Source of the DNA: Spodoptera frugiperda
Lineage: Eukaryota > Arthropoda > Insecta > Lepidoptera > Noctuidae
DNA length: 64,000 nucleotides
Assembly: GCF_023101765.2 (NCBI RefSeq)
Contig: NC_064215.1
Span: 3,906,001 to 3,970,000 of the forward strand
Direction of reading: 5' to 3'
Position numbers and translations under genes: made by a program. Positions 1-11,571 of this stretch are shown piece by piece; position 1 is the stretch's first letter; each line of letters begins with the position of its first letter. Below the pieces are notes generated by a model that was not told the origin of the DNA, did no database searches, and saw nothing but the letters and a program-made list of their open reading frames with translations.

Positions 1-3000
1 CGGACGCCAGGCGCGCGGCCTGCAGGCTGGACGTCTTGCGGCGCACGGCGGGCGACGCCTCGCCCAGCTTGTTGCCGGCGGCGGGCGCCTTGTGGTCGGG
101 CGCGGGCGGCGCGCCGGCCGCGGGCTGCTGCAGGCGGCCCACCAGCTGCCAGTGCTCGCGCGCCGCGCGGAGAGACTCGCGCATCTTTTCTTTGGCTTCG
201 GCGTTGTCCGCCAGCATTTGGTTGAGCATTTGTACGGTCTGGTACAGTGCCACGGGGCTCAGCAGTCCGAAGTCGTGCAGCGAACACATGTGCAGCACGA
301 AGTTCCTGTACAGGTTCTTCTCCAGCAGCTCCTTGCCGCGCATCTGCAGGAACATTTGGCACGCGATGGGAATCTGGCAGTCGCCCACGTAGTTGTACTT
401 CATGACGTGGAGATTCCACATCTTCATGAGCTCCTTCTCTCCCTCGTTGACGTCTGTGAACTCGTCGATCATCATCATCGTCTTCTGCTGCAGCCACAGC
501 GGGTCCGTCTCGCTCTCCGAGTCTATGTCCAGCTCGTTGGGGTACACTGGCAGGCAGGTGATCGTGTGGTGGTATAATCTGAAATGAAAATCATCAATTA
601 TTATAAGATTTTTTGTTTCAGTTAATTTCGTTTTCATTTTTTCAATAAATGCAAAATCAAAACTAACCTGTTATGTCCAGTGAGGTAAGGTCTCTGCGCG
701 TCGATTACGTCAGCATCGTCTAGCTCCAGGAACTCGGCGAGGCTGTGCCTAGCGGGGCGGCGGCGGGCCCGGGCGCGCCAGACGAGGACGTGTGTGAGCG
801 CGGTGCGGCGGGTGGGCCCGGCGCGGGGCCCGGCCGCGCCGCCGGGGCCCGCCGAAACGCCGGAGCGGCCCTGCGCCGCTATCAGGTCGTGCGGGGACCC
901 GGTGTACGACCCGTCGTACAACTCGTTGATTGACACATCGATGCGAGCGCCGCCCGGAATCGGCTGGTAACATTTTTTTTGTTATTATTTGACATTTAAA
1001 GTGGTAGAGTACAAGTATAAAAGAAAACCATGTGAACCTTAAAACTATTTTATCAGAATACGCACAAACGCAAACCAACAACAATACTAAATATTTCACA
1101 GAATATGAATAAACAAATGTACTCACGAAGTATGTGAAGTTGAACCTAGAGTGACACAGCTTGAGATGTTTGAGCAGTGAGTAGAGCGTCCCGCAGTCGA
1201 GGGAGCACCACGGACAGTGGAGGTCGTCGCAGGCCTCCGTCTGCTGTCTCGAGTTGTTGTTGTACAGGAACTGGTAGATTATCTGCTGCCTCTTCGACTC
1301 ACCATCCGCTGAGTCTGATTTTGTTTTATCTCCTGAAATATGGTAAAAACGAATTTATAATTACATTTATCATGCGAGATGTTGAGGTTAAAAGAAGGGC
1401 GCAAACAAATATAAAAAATAAATGTTATACAAAATGAAAATAAGGACAGATAACGAAAAAAAAAGGTTGCAACTAAAAATTCTTGCAAAAATGTTTAAAT
1501 AAAAGGTGGTATTTAAGTGAAATAAAATTAAAAAGCTCAGACGAACATCAAATACTGAATCCACCTTCAGTATATTTCTTGTTTACCTTAAAACTCTGTA
1601 CTCTATTGTAATATTATGTATATCGGAGTAATGGAGTAAATTTGCATTCCCCTCAAAATGTTTATAGGCCCAAAGTGGTAATGAAAACATACTAATCGTC
1701 ACAATACTATACCATTTTTAATATCATTATTACTAGTTTTTGAAGTACTCTGTCTGTCCTTGTTGCTGGGATCCTTCTTGCCGTTCTCGCTGGTTTGCTG
1801 GTACAGCTTGGGTCGGTTCACCAGTCCATTGGTGGGCTCTTGGCTCCAACTCAGCTTCAATTTCAACAGCGGTCTAACTTTGAATATGTCGAACGGATTG
1901 CCTTCGGTTTGGAGATCATTTTCCTGCAAGATAGTATGTTGTTATTATTAATGGAAATAGTGTGTTTGGAATCGGATTACCGATAGTCCTCAGGGATTTG
2001 TCGATGCTATACAATAAAACTTGGTCTAGTAATTAGGACTTAGCCGAAAATCCACAGCTGAAACTACTGGGCGTATGAAAGCAAGTTCCTAGTTAGTTAA
2101 TTAGTTAGTTTTTCGCCTTTTCCTATATTGAGAAAAACGGGATGCTTGTAAAGTTGCAGTTAAATGCTGGTAAAAATTATTATTAAATGGGTCGACGTTT
2201 ATATCCATTGATATCCATTGATTAGTCATAAGAAAAGATGTAACAACTTACATTAGGTATAGTTTCCCACTGTGCCATGAGAGCTTTGTGAGGCGACCTG
2301 GCGATGGTACCGCTCCTTCCTCCCGGCGTGGCGTCATGCAACACTAGGTCATACTCCCCGTTGGTGAGGAGACACCGGTTATGTTTGTCATACACTATTA
2401 GTTCACTGCCGTAAAACTTTGTCCATTTCCCATCACTTGATGAATTGAGATCCGATGATGATTTCAAACGCTTTGTGACTGGTTCTAAGAGAAAATAAGA
2501 ATATGTAACAATTGTGTTGTTAGTCTTAAATTATAATAGGAGGTGAACTTATTGCCATATCTTCGGCATTATACCAGATTCTGTGTCACTACTGAGAACT
2601 GTACATATATGACAGATAATAATACTTTGATCAACCCAGAGCCTCTAGCCAAATGCCACTTATTGCTTGTATACAAAGGGAGTAGAAAACTAAATTATAT
2701 GGTATTATGGGATTGACGTCACACTTGAGTGTCATCCCCATACATTGAGCATTCTACACTATTGGTAGACAAGTGCTAAACTGGTTTTTTACAGACTCTG
2801 GTGTCGAAATATCGACTTCTTGACTTCAAGTAGTCACACTTGCAAATGATCTCAACCAACCAACCAATCAATGAGTGTCTCATTATTATCCTGAAATATT
2901 TTACTAAAAGACTACATAAAATCTACAAGACTAAAACATTGACATGCCATCTATGCAACATTCACAGATAAAATACAGGAATTGTAGGAACAGAAAAATA

Positions 3001-4874
3001 ATTGGGGATTACTACAAAATAAAAAGAAAACAAGCAATTACCATCACAATCACCATTCGTAATTTCACTAGAACTTGCCGCACCATTCGCTGTACTGGAT
3101 CCTGAGGCCCGGGTCACAGTTACCCGCAACATGAGCATGTAGGACTTTACGTTGGGACCTTGTGAAGGGCTGAAAGTGTCACTGGAGATGCTAACTGCTG
3201 AAGCCATAGCTGGTGGCTCTGATGTGGATGGGTTGAGTGGCACCGAGCAACTGCCGACCTGAGGAATCATTGTTTACTGATGTAATTCTAGATTTTTGCT
3301 TTATACTTATTTTTTTAAAAGGCAATCTTTGAATACACATGAAAATAGGGTTCAAAATAGCGGTTTTGCAGTGCAGTCCTTTGGATTTGAATTATATGAT
3401 TTACATGGTAGAAGTACAAAGCAGCATTCTTTGTATAAATGACCATAAATTATTATTGATGCAGCTTCCTATAAAAAGTATTGAATAGCCAGACAATGCG
3501 GCAACTTGTGTAATCTATTCAAATACAGAGAATCCTTCAAGTTAACTTTTTCCCAAAGTGGGTCAGGGTTAGCATCTGTTAGACATGGTGACACAGTTTG
3601 CAGTCGATAATATTACTTTAATATTTACTAAAATAAGCAATACTTATTGATAATATTGGAAACTTCTCATTTATATGGGAAGACCATAACATGGTATTAA
3701 CAAAGCTACACATATGCAATGTAACTCTCCCTTTTCGTCCATTTTATAATATTGGAATTGAATGATCAGATTCGTGAATATGATAGAAGCTAAATAAGTA
3801 TGTAAGAATCGTTGTAAATGGCACTCTGTAGTTTCGTGTTACATACATAGGATAATGGTGTACATATAGCCAGAATTAGATTACTGTAGTGATTGAATGT
3901 CTACATATTATTGAAACATTTTCCCTAAACAAAGCTTGAACATTGTCTGGCAAAGACAATAATATAAATAAATAGTTAATTATTATGCAGTAAATGAACC
4001 AGTAGCAAAGGTTAATAAGATGTTATCAGCACAACTTGTAGTGAAAGTTAAACTGATAACAATACTGTCTTTGTCATTTCTCTTTACATATTTGTACTGG
4101 AACTAACAAATTATTGCTACTGATTAGATATTATGTAGGATTTATGATGCAAGAGCAATACAAATAGATGTTAGCACTGCTATAATACATGATTGAGCAT
4201 ATGCAGCAGAATATAAACAATTAGTATCTATATTTTGACAAAGATAGCCAGTGTTTGACATGATTCCAATTCTGATACTCACAGAAACTTCAACAATAGC
4301 TGAAGAGCTTTCTTTCCTCTTTTTATGGCATATCTTAAGCAGCAGCGTCTCCACCTTGACCTGGTAGTCCCTCGGGTCATCCAAACTCTTATCGTAAAAC
4401 CCTAGGAAGGTCAGTGTCATGTAACCTCCCAAACTATTTGGCTGAAGCTCTGTACTCTTCTTTAACGTTATTTTTTCTAACAAACTGTCCACTTTGAAAC
4501 CTATGCGGCTCTTGTTACTTCTCGACATCCGTCTCTTCATGTACGACAGTGTTCTATTTAGAAATATGGGCTAAAACAGAAACGAGATTATCAATACTTG
4601 TTTTCATTACACAACTCCACACATTAGATGTATTTCTACATACCGATAGCATGTTTCGAGTCCGTAAGAATCTGTATATTTGTGTAGGCTCTGCAAAACA
4701 TTTATGAATAAAAATTAATACAAAATTATTCACAGGAAACGCTCGGTTACTAAGCATCGGACTTGGTAACTTACTTTCGAATGCTTGCAAAAACAACTCA
4801 TGGTCCGCTTGTAAATGGTCAATTTTGGAGTTTTTACTAGCTTCATTGTCTTTATCTCGCTTCTTGGGAGGCAT
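1..4874 (-). CDS. Su(z)12: Polycomb protein Su(z)12 (PRC2 subunit), 3' partial
   Basis: Core subunit of Polycomb repressive complex 2, which methylates H3K27 in the nucleus; Su(z)12 stabilises the E(z) catalytic subunit. Nine minus-strand coding exons join in frame: 4874-4775, 4690-4644, 4570-4283, 3258-3042, 2484-2252, 1923-1713, 1332-1127, 963-668, 578-1, giving about 725 residues (human SUZ12 is about 739). The start is the ATG at 4874 (MPPKKRDK), followed by the family signature [20 protein letters not shown], then PIFLNRTLSYM and LLLKICHKKRK. The C2H2 zinc finger is in the seventh exon, about residues 405-426 (C-x2-C, H-x4-H). The C-terminal VEFS box reads through LQQKTMMMIDEFTDVNEGEK and KLWNLHVMK-like sequence in the last exon. 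A Gly/Ala/Arg-rich stretch near 740-880 replaces a plainer linker. The stop codon lies outside the window. Identity is very secure; exon edges are inferred from consensus sites and phase. Confidence 0.96.
3259..4282 (-). other. Su(z)12 intron 3
   Basis: About 1 kb of AT-rich intron between the exons ending KKRKESSSAIVEVS and starting VGSCSVPLNP. Both splice sites fit consensus (donor gtgagt, acceptor cctcag, minus strand). I see no gene, repeat of known family or hairpin in it. Confidence 0.75.
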
Positions 4875-5730
4875 TTTTAGGTTTTTATCTAAACTATTAG
4901 TGAAACCGCCAAGTTCATCGGTTCGTTGACTTGACAGCGTCAGGTTATGGGGTTCCCATCCTAAAGAAAATTGCTCGAGTCCTATGGTAATCCCAAAAAA
5001 TGGGAAATTGACTTTGAATAAACTAGTTACGGAAATACCTAAAAATTATACATTCTTCTATTTTAAATCAGTAAAATTAGCTGTTAAACTTTATTTTTAA
5101 AACCAATTTATGATCAAAACTCAATTTGTTTAATGTAATATCACTATTACCTGCTATAAATGTAAAAATTTGTTTGTTGAGTGAATTCATCAATCAAGCT
5201 GAAACCACTAAACAAATTTTGATGAAATTTTGTATACAGATAGGGTATGGGCTAACTTAGGTAATAAGATACTTCTTATCCCACGGGAATGCGAGCGAAG
5301 CCGTTGGCATAAGCTAGTATTTAAATAAACCTGATTAAGTAAGTGCCCAAGGAAGTGTTATTGCTAGCTCTTAGGATCAACCTATTTAGATTGTGTCCAT
5401 GTTTTTGATAGAAACTATTCATCATAGAACATTCGTATTTTTCATAAAAATTAGGAAAAATAAATTTATAATATGGTAACATTAACAAAACCAGAGAGTA
5501 AGATTGACAAAAAACTAGCAAGTTTGTTTATGGCAGTAGTAATTGTTATTACCAACTGTGAGAATATCATTGTAATAATTAAAATTTATCCAAAAATTGT
5601 GATTTTTGAACGAAACTTGTTATATCATTTTGACGTAATTGACGTTGTGATTTTTAAAAGCTTTTAGCAATATTACGCTAGGAAATATCATTGTTATACT
5701 TAATATGTTTTGCAAACGAAGTATTAAACA
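4875..5730. promoter_or_regulatory. Divergent intergenic/promoter region between Su(z)12 and the cupin-domain gene
   Basis: 856 bases separate the start codons of two genes transcribed away from each other, so it must hold both promoters and 5' leaders. It is AT-rich, with no clear TATA box I would defend. A small Helitron-like insertion occupies 5141-5317. Short ORFs on both strands here (for example 5473-5667) show no family resemblance and are regarded as chance. Confidence 0.55.
5141..5317 (+). mobile_element. Non-autonomous Helitron-like element, copy 1
   Basis: Starts with TC after an A and ends with CTAG before a T, the usual Helitron insertion pattern (A^T target, TC...CTRR). Just inside the 3' end is the moth-typical motif GCGAGCGAAGCCGTTGGC, which can form a short hairpin. 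The 5' end matches two more copies here (21360 and 45754) in overall plan: an ATTATAAATG-like start, a TTTGT stretch, then CGGGAA and AGCTAGT near the end. No protein is encoded. It lies inside the divergent promoter region of Su(z)12 and its neighbour. Confidence 0.75.
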
Positions 5731-7530
5731 ATGCGTAAAGGGAACAATGTAAAAGGAGTGCTAAAGGAGCGACTGCGAACTTTACAAAGTAGCGCTATAG
5801 AGAGAGGCTTAGATGGGGTGTTATTAAAGCAATACGATTATATTTGTAATTTTAGTGATGAAGATGAAAACAAGAAATCTAATAAGAAGCTCATTGCCGT
5901 CATAGTGTCGGCTTTTATTGTATTAGTGCTGAGCGTTAGCTATGTCAACAGTATTTTAAGCGCTAGATGTCTGTTACCTAGTAATTACTTAGTGTGGGAG
6001 GCGACGCGGCCACTCGCCGATTGCGCCTATTGTGAGAATGTTACGAAACCAATTATATTGTGGAACGTCACGCGGCAGGAATTTGCTGTAAGATTATCTA
6101 TTAATATACAACTTTTTATTAGTAATGTTTCAATTACAGTATGGTACATAAGGCTATTTTGTTTCAGAATTATTATGCTTACACACCAGGGCCTATAATC
6201 GTTAAGAATGCCATCAGACACTGGAGAGCGACCAAAGAGTTTAGTTTTAATATATTTAAGAGGCTGTATGAAGAAACAGCAGGCAGCTATGAGAGCCTTG
6301 AGGAAGGATGCCAGTTCCTTAATTTTAAGACAGATCTGTTTAGTCTAAGGGAAGTTTTCAGTATGCCTGAAGCTAGAGTTAGGAATGAAGAGGGCCAAAA
6401 GCCTTGGTATGTTGGATGGTAAGTAGAGCCACACTTAGAAGTAAATAATAAGACTGCTATACCAAACTTATCTTCATGCTGTTGCCGAAATTTTTCGGAA
6501 ACCTATAAGTTAAACAATTCTTTAGCCAACCTGAGACTGAAAATCTAACTTTAGAGTTCAGAGCTTGGCATTCATGTTTGTAACCAAATTATTATTAAGG
6601 CAGACAGCTAAAACCTTTAATTAATAAATTGTAGCCGCAAGAGGCAATCATTATTGTCAACACCTATGAACTGATTACTACTGGACTATGTGCTGCTTCA
6701 ATAAAGCATTTTGCCTTTGGCAATTCAAATGTTCTAATTTCTATAATTTCCAGGGGTAACTGCCATCCAGACATCCTGGCTCAAGTCAGACAGTATTATG
6801 ATATTCCACATTTTTTACCTGATGATGCTGAATTTCCAGCTACTGAAAATATATTTTTTGGATTTGAAATTGGAGCTGTGATGCATGTATGTTATTGGTT
6901 AATTAATTAATTATTGAACCTGTTATTCTGTTTAAAAGAAAATAATGCAATGAGAGTTGCAAGTTTAAAGAAATTGAGAATTAGTCTAATTATTAAAATG
7001 CATTATCTACATTTATTAATCTGAGGTGTGTCTTATACTGGCAGTAAAGTGTAATATAATTAAAATTTCTATATGGTTTTCAGTTGGATTATATATCAAG
7101 ACTGATGTGGCAGGGGCAGGTGCAAGGGAACAAGACATGGTTTGTGGCTCCTGTTCCCGAGTGTGATCATGTGTGTCATAAGTTTCAGTATTATGTGGAG
7201 CCCGGAGATGTGGGTGGGTAAACACATATTGATTTACTTAGTTTTAAACTTATACGACAGAAATAAAATAATAAGAACACATTTCTAAAAACTTGAGATA
7301 TAAAATTGCAACAGAAAAAAACATACAAATAGGTAATTTAGAATTTAAAGAATCTTTAATTCACTCTTTTCTGAAAAGATGCTAATCATATTTTATGAAG
7401 TTTATACATATAAGAAATTAATTAGACTATTTACTTTATTTCAGTGTTATTAGATACGCGCATTTGGTACCACGCCACAACTATCCCTAAGGGCCAATTT
7501 TCTTTGACAGTACAGTCAGAATATGGATGA
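5731..7530 (+). CDS. Single-pass membrane protein with cupin/JmjC-like C-terminal domain
   Basis: Five plus-strand exons join in frame: 5731-6087, 6168-6418, 6754-6886, 7084-7213, 7445-7530 (stop TGA), giving 318 residues. Residues about 54-76 (LIAVIVSAFIVLVLSVSYVN) form one hydrophobic segment after a charged N-terminus, so a type II topology with a luminal or extracellular C-terminus is likely. Two N-glycosylation sequons follow (NVT at about 103 and 112). The C-terminal half resembles cupin-like/JmjC folds: FFGFEIGAVMHLDYISRLMW, then GNKTWFVAPVPEC, then EPGDVVLLDTRIWYHATT. A possible Fe(II) triad is present: H247-L-D249, split by an intron, and H300. The C-x-x-x-C in PECDHVC could be structural. 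That it is a 2-oxoglutarate oxygenase is inference from the motif; I do not recognise a named gene. Confidence 0.82.
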
Positions 7531-7846
7531 AATAATGCTGCTACGCCAAGACTTAGTACAAAAGAAAGTGTTCATTCACATATCGAGATGCCAAATTATA
7601 CACATTTATTATTTATACAAGCTATTTAAACTTTTGATATAATGCATTTAAGTGCCATTTTTGTAGTGCAACTATATTTAGCAATAAGTTTACGCAATAT
7701 TTTGTTTTTTTATACTCTTGTGATAAACTATTTATTTTCTACCTTGTGTTCTAAAAATATACTTTTTTTAAAGTTTATTTGCTGTTTTCTTTATGAAATC
7801 TTATCTATTTCGATATATTGTGCGACTGCTAATTAGTGAACGATAT

Positions 7847-8116
7847 TTAAACACATGATTGTACTCATGATTACAAACAACTCTCTCAAAGAAACCCATT
7901 AGTTTTATTTTTATCACAATAACAAAAAACAAAAGTTCGCGCGCGCGTACTTTCGCATGATCAGCTGCTAGGTATTTTGGAACTTTACGCGTTGTTGATA
8001 ATGAAATTTTGTTGTTTTGTTATTGTAATAAAAATAAAACGAATGAGTAGGTACTTATACCAAAAAAGTTTCTTAGGAAAAGTTGATTGTAATCATGAGT
8101 ACAATTATGTGTTTCA
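7847..8116. repeat. Fold-back (MITE-like) element, about 270 bp
   Basis: The left arm starting AAACACATGATTGTACTCAT pairs with a right arm ending ATGAGTACAATTATGTGTTT, with a few mismatches. Pairing continues inside: GTTTTATTTTTATCACAATA on the left against a near-complement ending TATTGTAATAAAAATAAAAC on the right. The centre holds a GCGCGCGCG run. Almost the whole element can snap back into one long hairpin. It encodes no protein and fits a non-autonomous DNA transposon. Confidence 0.8.
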
Positions 8117-8134
8117 ATACTCTTCACTATAAAG

Positions 8135-8140
8135 AATAAA
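8135..8140 (+). terminator. Candidate polyadenylation signal of the cupin-domain gene
   Basis: AATAAA, about 600 bases after the stop codon at 7530. It is the first canonical hexamer on this strand outside the fold-back element. Position and consensus only. Confidence 0.4.
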
Positions 8141-8640
8141 TAAGCAGTCAGTCAGCTTTTTTTATAATTAGCAGTCCCCTATATAAAGGTCCAGCATAAT
8201 TATGACAATAACCCTCTTCTTATTGCAAACAGACTGGCTGCTGTCTGACTGAGTCACAGATTTTGGCAAAACATTGATGTTCAACTTCCTACGTTAAATA
8301 AATTGAGCCAAATGTGGTGTTTATAAATGAAGCTAATTTGACATCGCTCCTTGGTGAGATTTGGCTTGATCTTCTCATTCTCAGTCTATTTATTGACCAT
8401 TCTCACGTCGCTCAATGTCAGTATGATTCGAGTCCACCGGCTTCTTAATCGTTTTACGCAATTTATGGGCTCACTTAACATTTCAGTAAACAAAATAATA
8501 AATACTATACAGGCATATATCAGATGCCTCAACTGTATGCCGGATTAAACAATATAATAATAAGATTAGGATAACAAAGTTGCTGGTAAATGGACTTTTG
8601 TAGGTAAAAAAAAAGAACCACAAAATAATATTCAAATCAT

Positions 8641-8646
8641 TTTATT
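8641..8646 (-). terminator. Candidate polyadenylation signal of UBFD1
   Basis: AATAAA on the minus strand (TTTATT as written), 540 bases past the UBFD1 stop codon, giving a 3' UTR of ordinary length. Confidence 0.5.
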
Positions 8647-9185
8647 CGTCTAATTCTATGATCAAAAGTTTTAAGCGAGGAATTGGCTTGAGTAACAACT
8701 TTGACATACAAATACATAATTTTAAAAACACACATCATGATTACACTTAACAGTGATTAGAGTAGTTGTGTGCTCAGTCCAATCCCTTCACTCTAGTTAC
8801 ATTGTAAAGTTCACATAAAGAGATCAGGTTTGAAACTCGGGGGACAATAAGCTCTCGAGGGACGCTCGGGGCATCTCTATGATTACTACTGCAGTAATCT
8901 ATGTACACTTGTACAGCTCACTGAACCCAAATGCGCGAAATGCAAACTTACAATAACAATAAATAATTTCCTTAATTTTGTTGACCAGATAGATGCCAGT
9001 TCGAATATGGACAATTTTAATTGACTTGGCATAATATGTATTTTTATCACAAATAAAAATGTGGTACGATTACATTGTACCGATTGTAATGGACATATTA
9101 GATTAAAAATTTATATTGCAACTACCCAATCGGCTGATAGAAAGGTAGAGACAGCAATGGACAGAAGAGTCACGAATATTGATGA

Positions 9186-11571
9186 TTAGAATAACTGCCA
9201 GACGCCAAGCACTGCATCCTTTATGGCTTCGATGTACTGTGCGGGCACCCAGTATACCCAATACCGGGATGCTTCTGTAGGCCCTAGTTGTAGTCCCTGC
9301 AATAAATAGGACACATTAATAAAATACAATTGTACATAGAAAATTAAATACAATTTCATAGAGACTATGGAATCATACATACCATGATATGATACTCCTC
9401 GTGTTCTTTGATTGGTTCCGATGTGATGCCTGTAAAATAACAAATACAGTTATTAATAATTCACTAGTTTACAAATGACAACCTCCAACATTTGCATTCA
9501 TTAATTGGATGATAGTGATCAGTTAATTTCTTATTAGTTAAGTAAAGGTCGTAGTAGCCGGGTTCGAAACGGCAAGCACTAATGTGACTTTTTCCGAATA
9601 ATATGTACTTTCTAAGTTTATTTAGACACTACTGACAAACGTGTATTCTCTGTGTGAGAAGAGGTCTTTGGTTAGTAATATGTTGATGTGATAAGTTAAA
9701 TTAGAACAGCAGTAACATAAGCAATGAATATGCAAAATGGACAAGTTCTTTCATTGTAATTGTCTTATAATACAAAAACATGTACTAGTAATTACTTAGA
9801 AGTATTAATAATCCACTTACTTTTAATAGAAGCCATGGCAAGTTTCTCTGTGCGCTCCTTGGTGCCGATCCACAGTTGATCCTGTTCGTGTTTGAATGTG
9901 AGCCTCACTTTACCTCCGTGTTTATTTAACATACCACTAAGGGGGACTGGTGGCAGGGGCTCCTGGAAATAAACAGCATAATGTGAATTTGTTTATTTTT
10001 TTAGGGTCAACAAACATCAACATTAACCTCTTGTCTGCCGATAAGTGAGTTACAATAGAAAACATATTGTGTCTCACATAGGTCTATCTATGTTATGGCA
10101 TATCAGGGGTTAAACATTTACATATCACACATGATTAGAGGTCTAAAGTAACAGAATTAACAAATACACTACTTCCGATTCATCATTCTATTTAGTTTTA
10201 TTTATAAATGTTAATTAACTAATGTTACTAAACGAATGCTATTTGCTTGTAATAATGTAAGTAAACCACAGTGCTGACCACAAGGAAACAAATGTAGAAT
10301 GTAAAATCTAAATGAATGTTGATAACAGTATATTAATTATCTATTTACAACAAAAACAATTACGAGATAAGATTTAAACTGCAGCATGGTAATTTTTGTT
10401 GTATTATATTGTTTAACTAGCGACCTACCCCAGCTTTACATCGGGGCAACAGTGATATATTATGCATGTATTGTACATATACAACCCCTTCTTGAATCAC
10501 TCTATATATTAAAAAAAACCGCATCGAAATCCATTGTGTAATTTTAAATATTTAAGCATTCAAAGGGACAGAGAAAGCAACTTTGTTTTAGGTGTGAAGC
10601 TTGTTAAATGTGGGTGTTTACCTTGACTCCCTTAATTCCAGGCATCACATCAGGAGGGATGCCCTTATCCAGAACTTTCCTGTGGATCTTCTGCATGCAA
10701 AGCGGTTCCTTACTTGACTGACTATTGGCTCTCTCCTCCGATAACTCCTAATAAAATGTAAACAAATAAATAACATATGGATGTTAAGGTTATTTTCATC
10801 AATGCATTTAAATAATTGCCTATTAGTTGAGTAATTATTGCATAACTTAATAAATTAGTAAAAATTAAATAAATATTAATAAATTATTTGTATTATTATA
10901 AGTTAGGTACTAAATTTGTATTCATGGTGTTTATTTAAATACCACAATGTTTTGGTAGCCATTGTTGTGATGTACATAGTACAATAATAATTACCTTTTG
11001 GGCACTCTTCACAGCCAGAATGTCATCCATTTTGGATCCCACCAGCATGACCTTTCCTCCCTTCTGGACGCCGGATTGTCGCAGTGTCATGTTGTCCTTG
11101 GCCATGCCCTTAATTATTAATTTTTGTGCTGATTGCGGCACACCGCATATTCGCTCCAAATGAGCTTTTAAATCTACCACAGTGGCATCGTACGCGAACG
11201 TAATGTCATGTTTGGCTTTATTAAAAACTACTGTAAATTCGATCTGTTCCGGAATCTCACATAATTCAGGTTCTGAGTCTTCAGTGGTCTCCGACGTGCA
11301 TGCCGCACTCTCCGCGGGAGCTTCTATGTGTGCGCTCTCCAAAATACTCTTGTTTTCTGTCGATGACTTAGATGTGCCATTGGCTATTGAATTTGGATCT
11401 CGATTCTCTGTTGAGTCTCCCTTTTCTGATGCTGAAAAATAACATCAAAACGTGAGTTAGCAAAATTTCTAGAACAAAAGGTCTCCGTGTGTAGATCCAC
11501 AAAGCCTGTCAATCCGTATTTTTGGGCTAAAACTGAACGAATGTGTATTAATACTTACCAATATATTCCAT
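9186..11571 (-). CDS. UBFD1: Ubiquitin domain-containing protein UBFD1
   Basis: Six minus-strand exons join in frame: 11571-11559, 11431-10995, 10747-10622, 9962-9821, 9429-9383, 9296-9186 (stop TAA), giving 291 residues (human UBFD1 about 309). The first exon codes only MEYI plus one base, fixed by a perfect gtaagt donor and a phase-matched acceptor. After an acidic, Ser/Thr-rich leader of about 65 residues comes a ubiquitin-like domain (about 67-142: IEFTVVFNKAKHDITFAYDA to VMLVGSKMDDILAV). A linker with EPLCMQKIHRKVLDKG follows, then the family-specific C-terminal domain: LSGMLNKHGGKVRLTF, DQLWIGTKERTEKLAM, and the ending LGPTEASRYWVYWVPAQYIE. Family members are linked to ubiquitin-like signalling and reported as NF-kB pathway regulators in mammals; the insect role is not established. 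Its start is about 540 bases from that of FBF1, arranged head to head. Confidence 0.96.
9963..10621 (-). other. UBFD1 intron holding a decayed repeat
   Basis: Intron between the exon ending GIKGVK and the one starting EPLPPVPLSG. About 10418-10605 matches a common insect repeat type by eye: CCCCAGCTTTACATCGGGGC near one end, then ACCGCATCGAAATCC, then GGGACAGAGAAAGCAACTTT. It carries many small changes and appears old. No coding content. Confidence 0.5.

Larger units (their letters stand above)
7531..8640. other. Convergent intergenic region: 3' UTR of the cupin gene and a fold-back element
   Basis: About 1.1 kb between two genes that point at each other. No coding sequence is supported; the short ORFs 7642-7836 and 8351-8548 resemble nothing known. 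The first clear plus-strand AATAAA is at 8135-8140, so the 3' UTR of the upstream gene may run through the inverted repeat at 7847-8116. Confidence 0.6.

Noticed and set aside
36..587. Three overlapping plus-strand ORFs of 64-161 codons
   Set aside because: They lie opposite the Su(z)12 VEFS-box exon, and the minus-strand reading matches the family while the plus frames match nothing.
9550..9580. tRNA-like B box (GGTTCGAAACG)
   Set aside because: No matching A box or cloverleaf could be drawn; more likely a SINE remnant.
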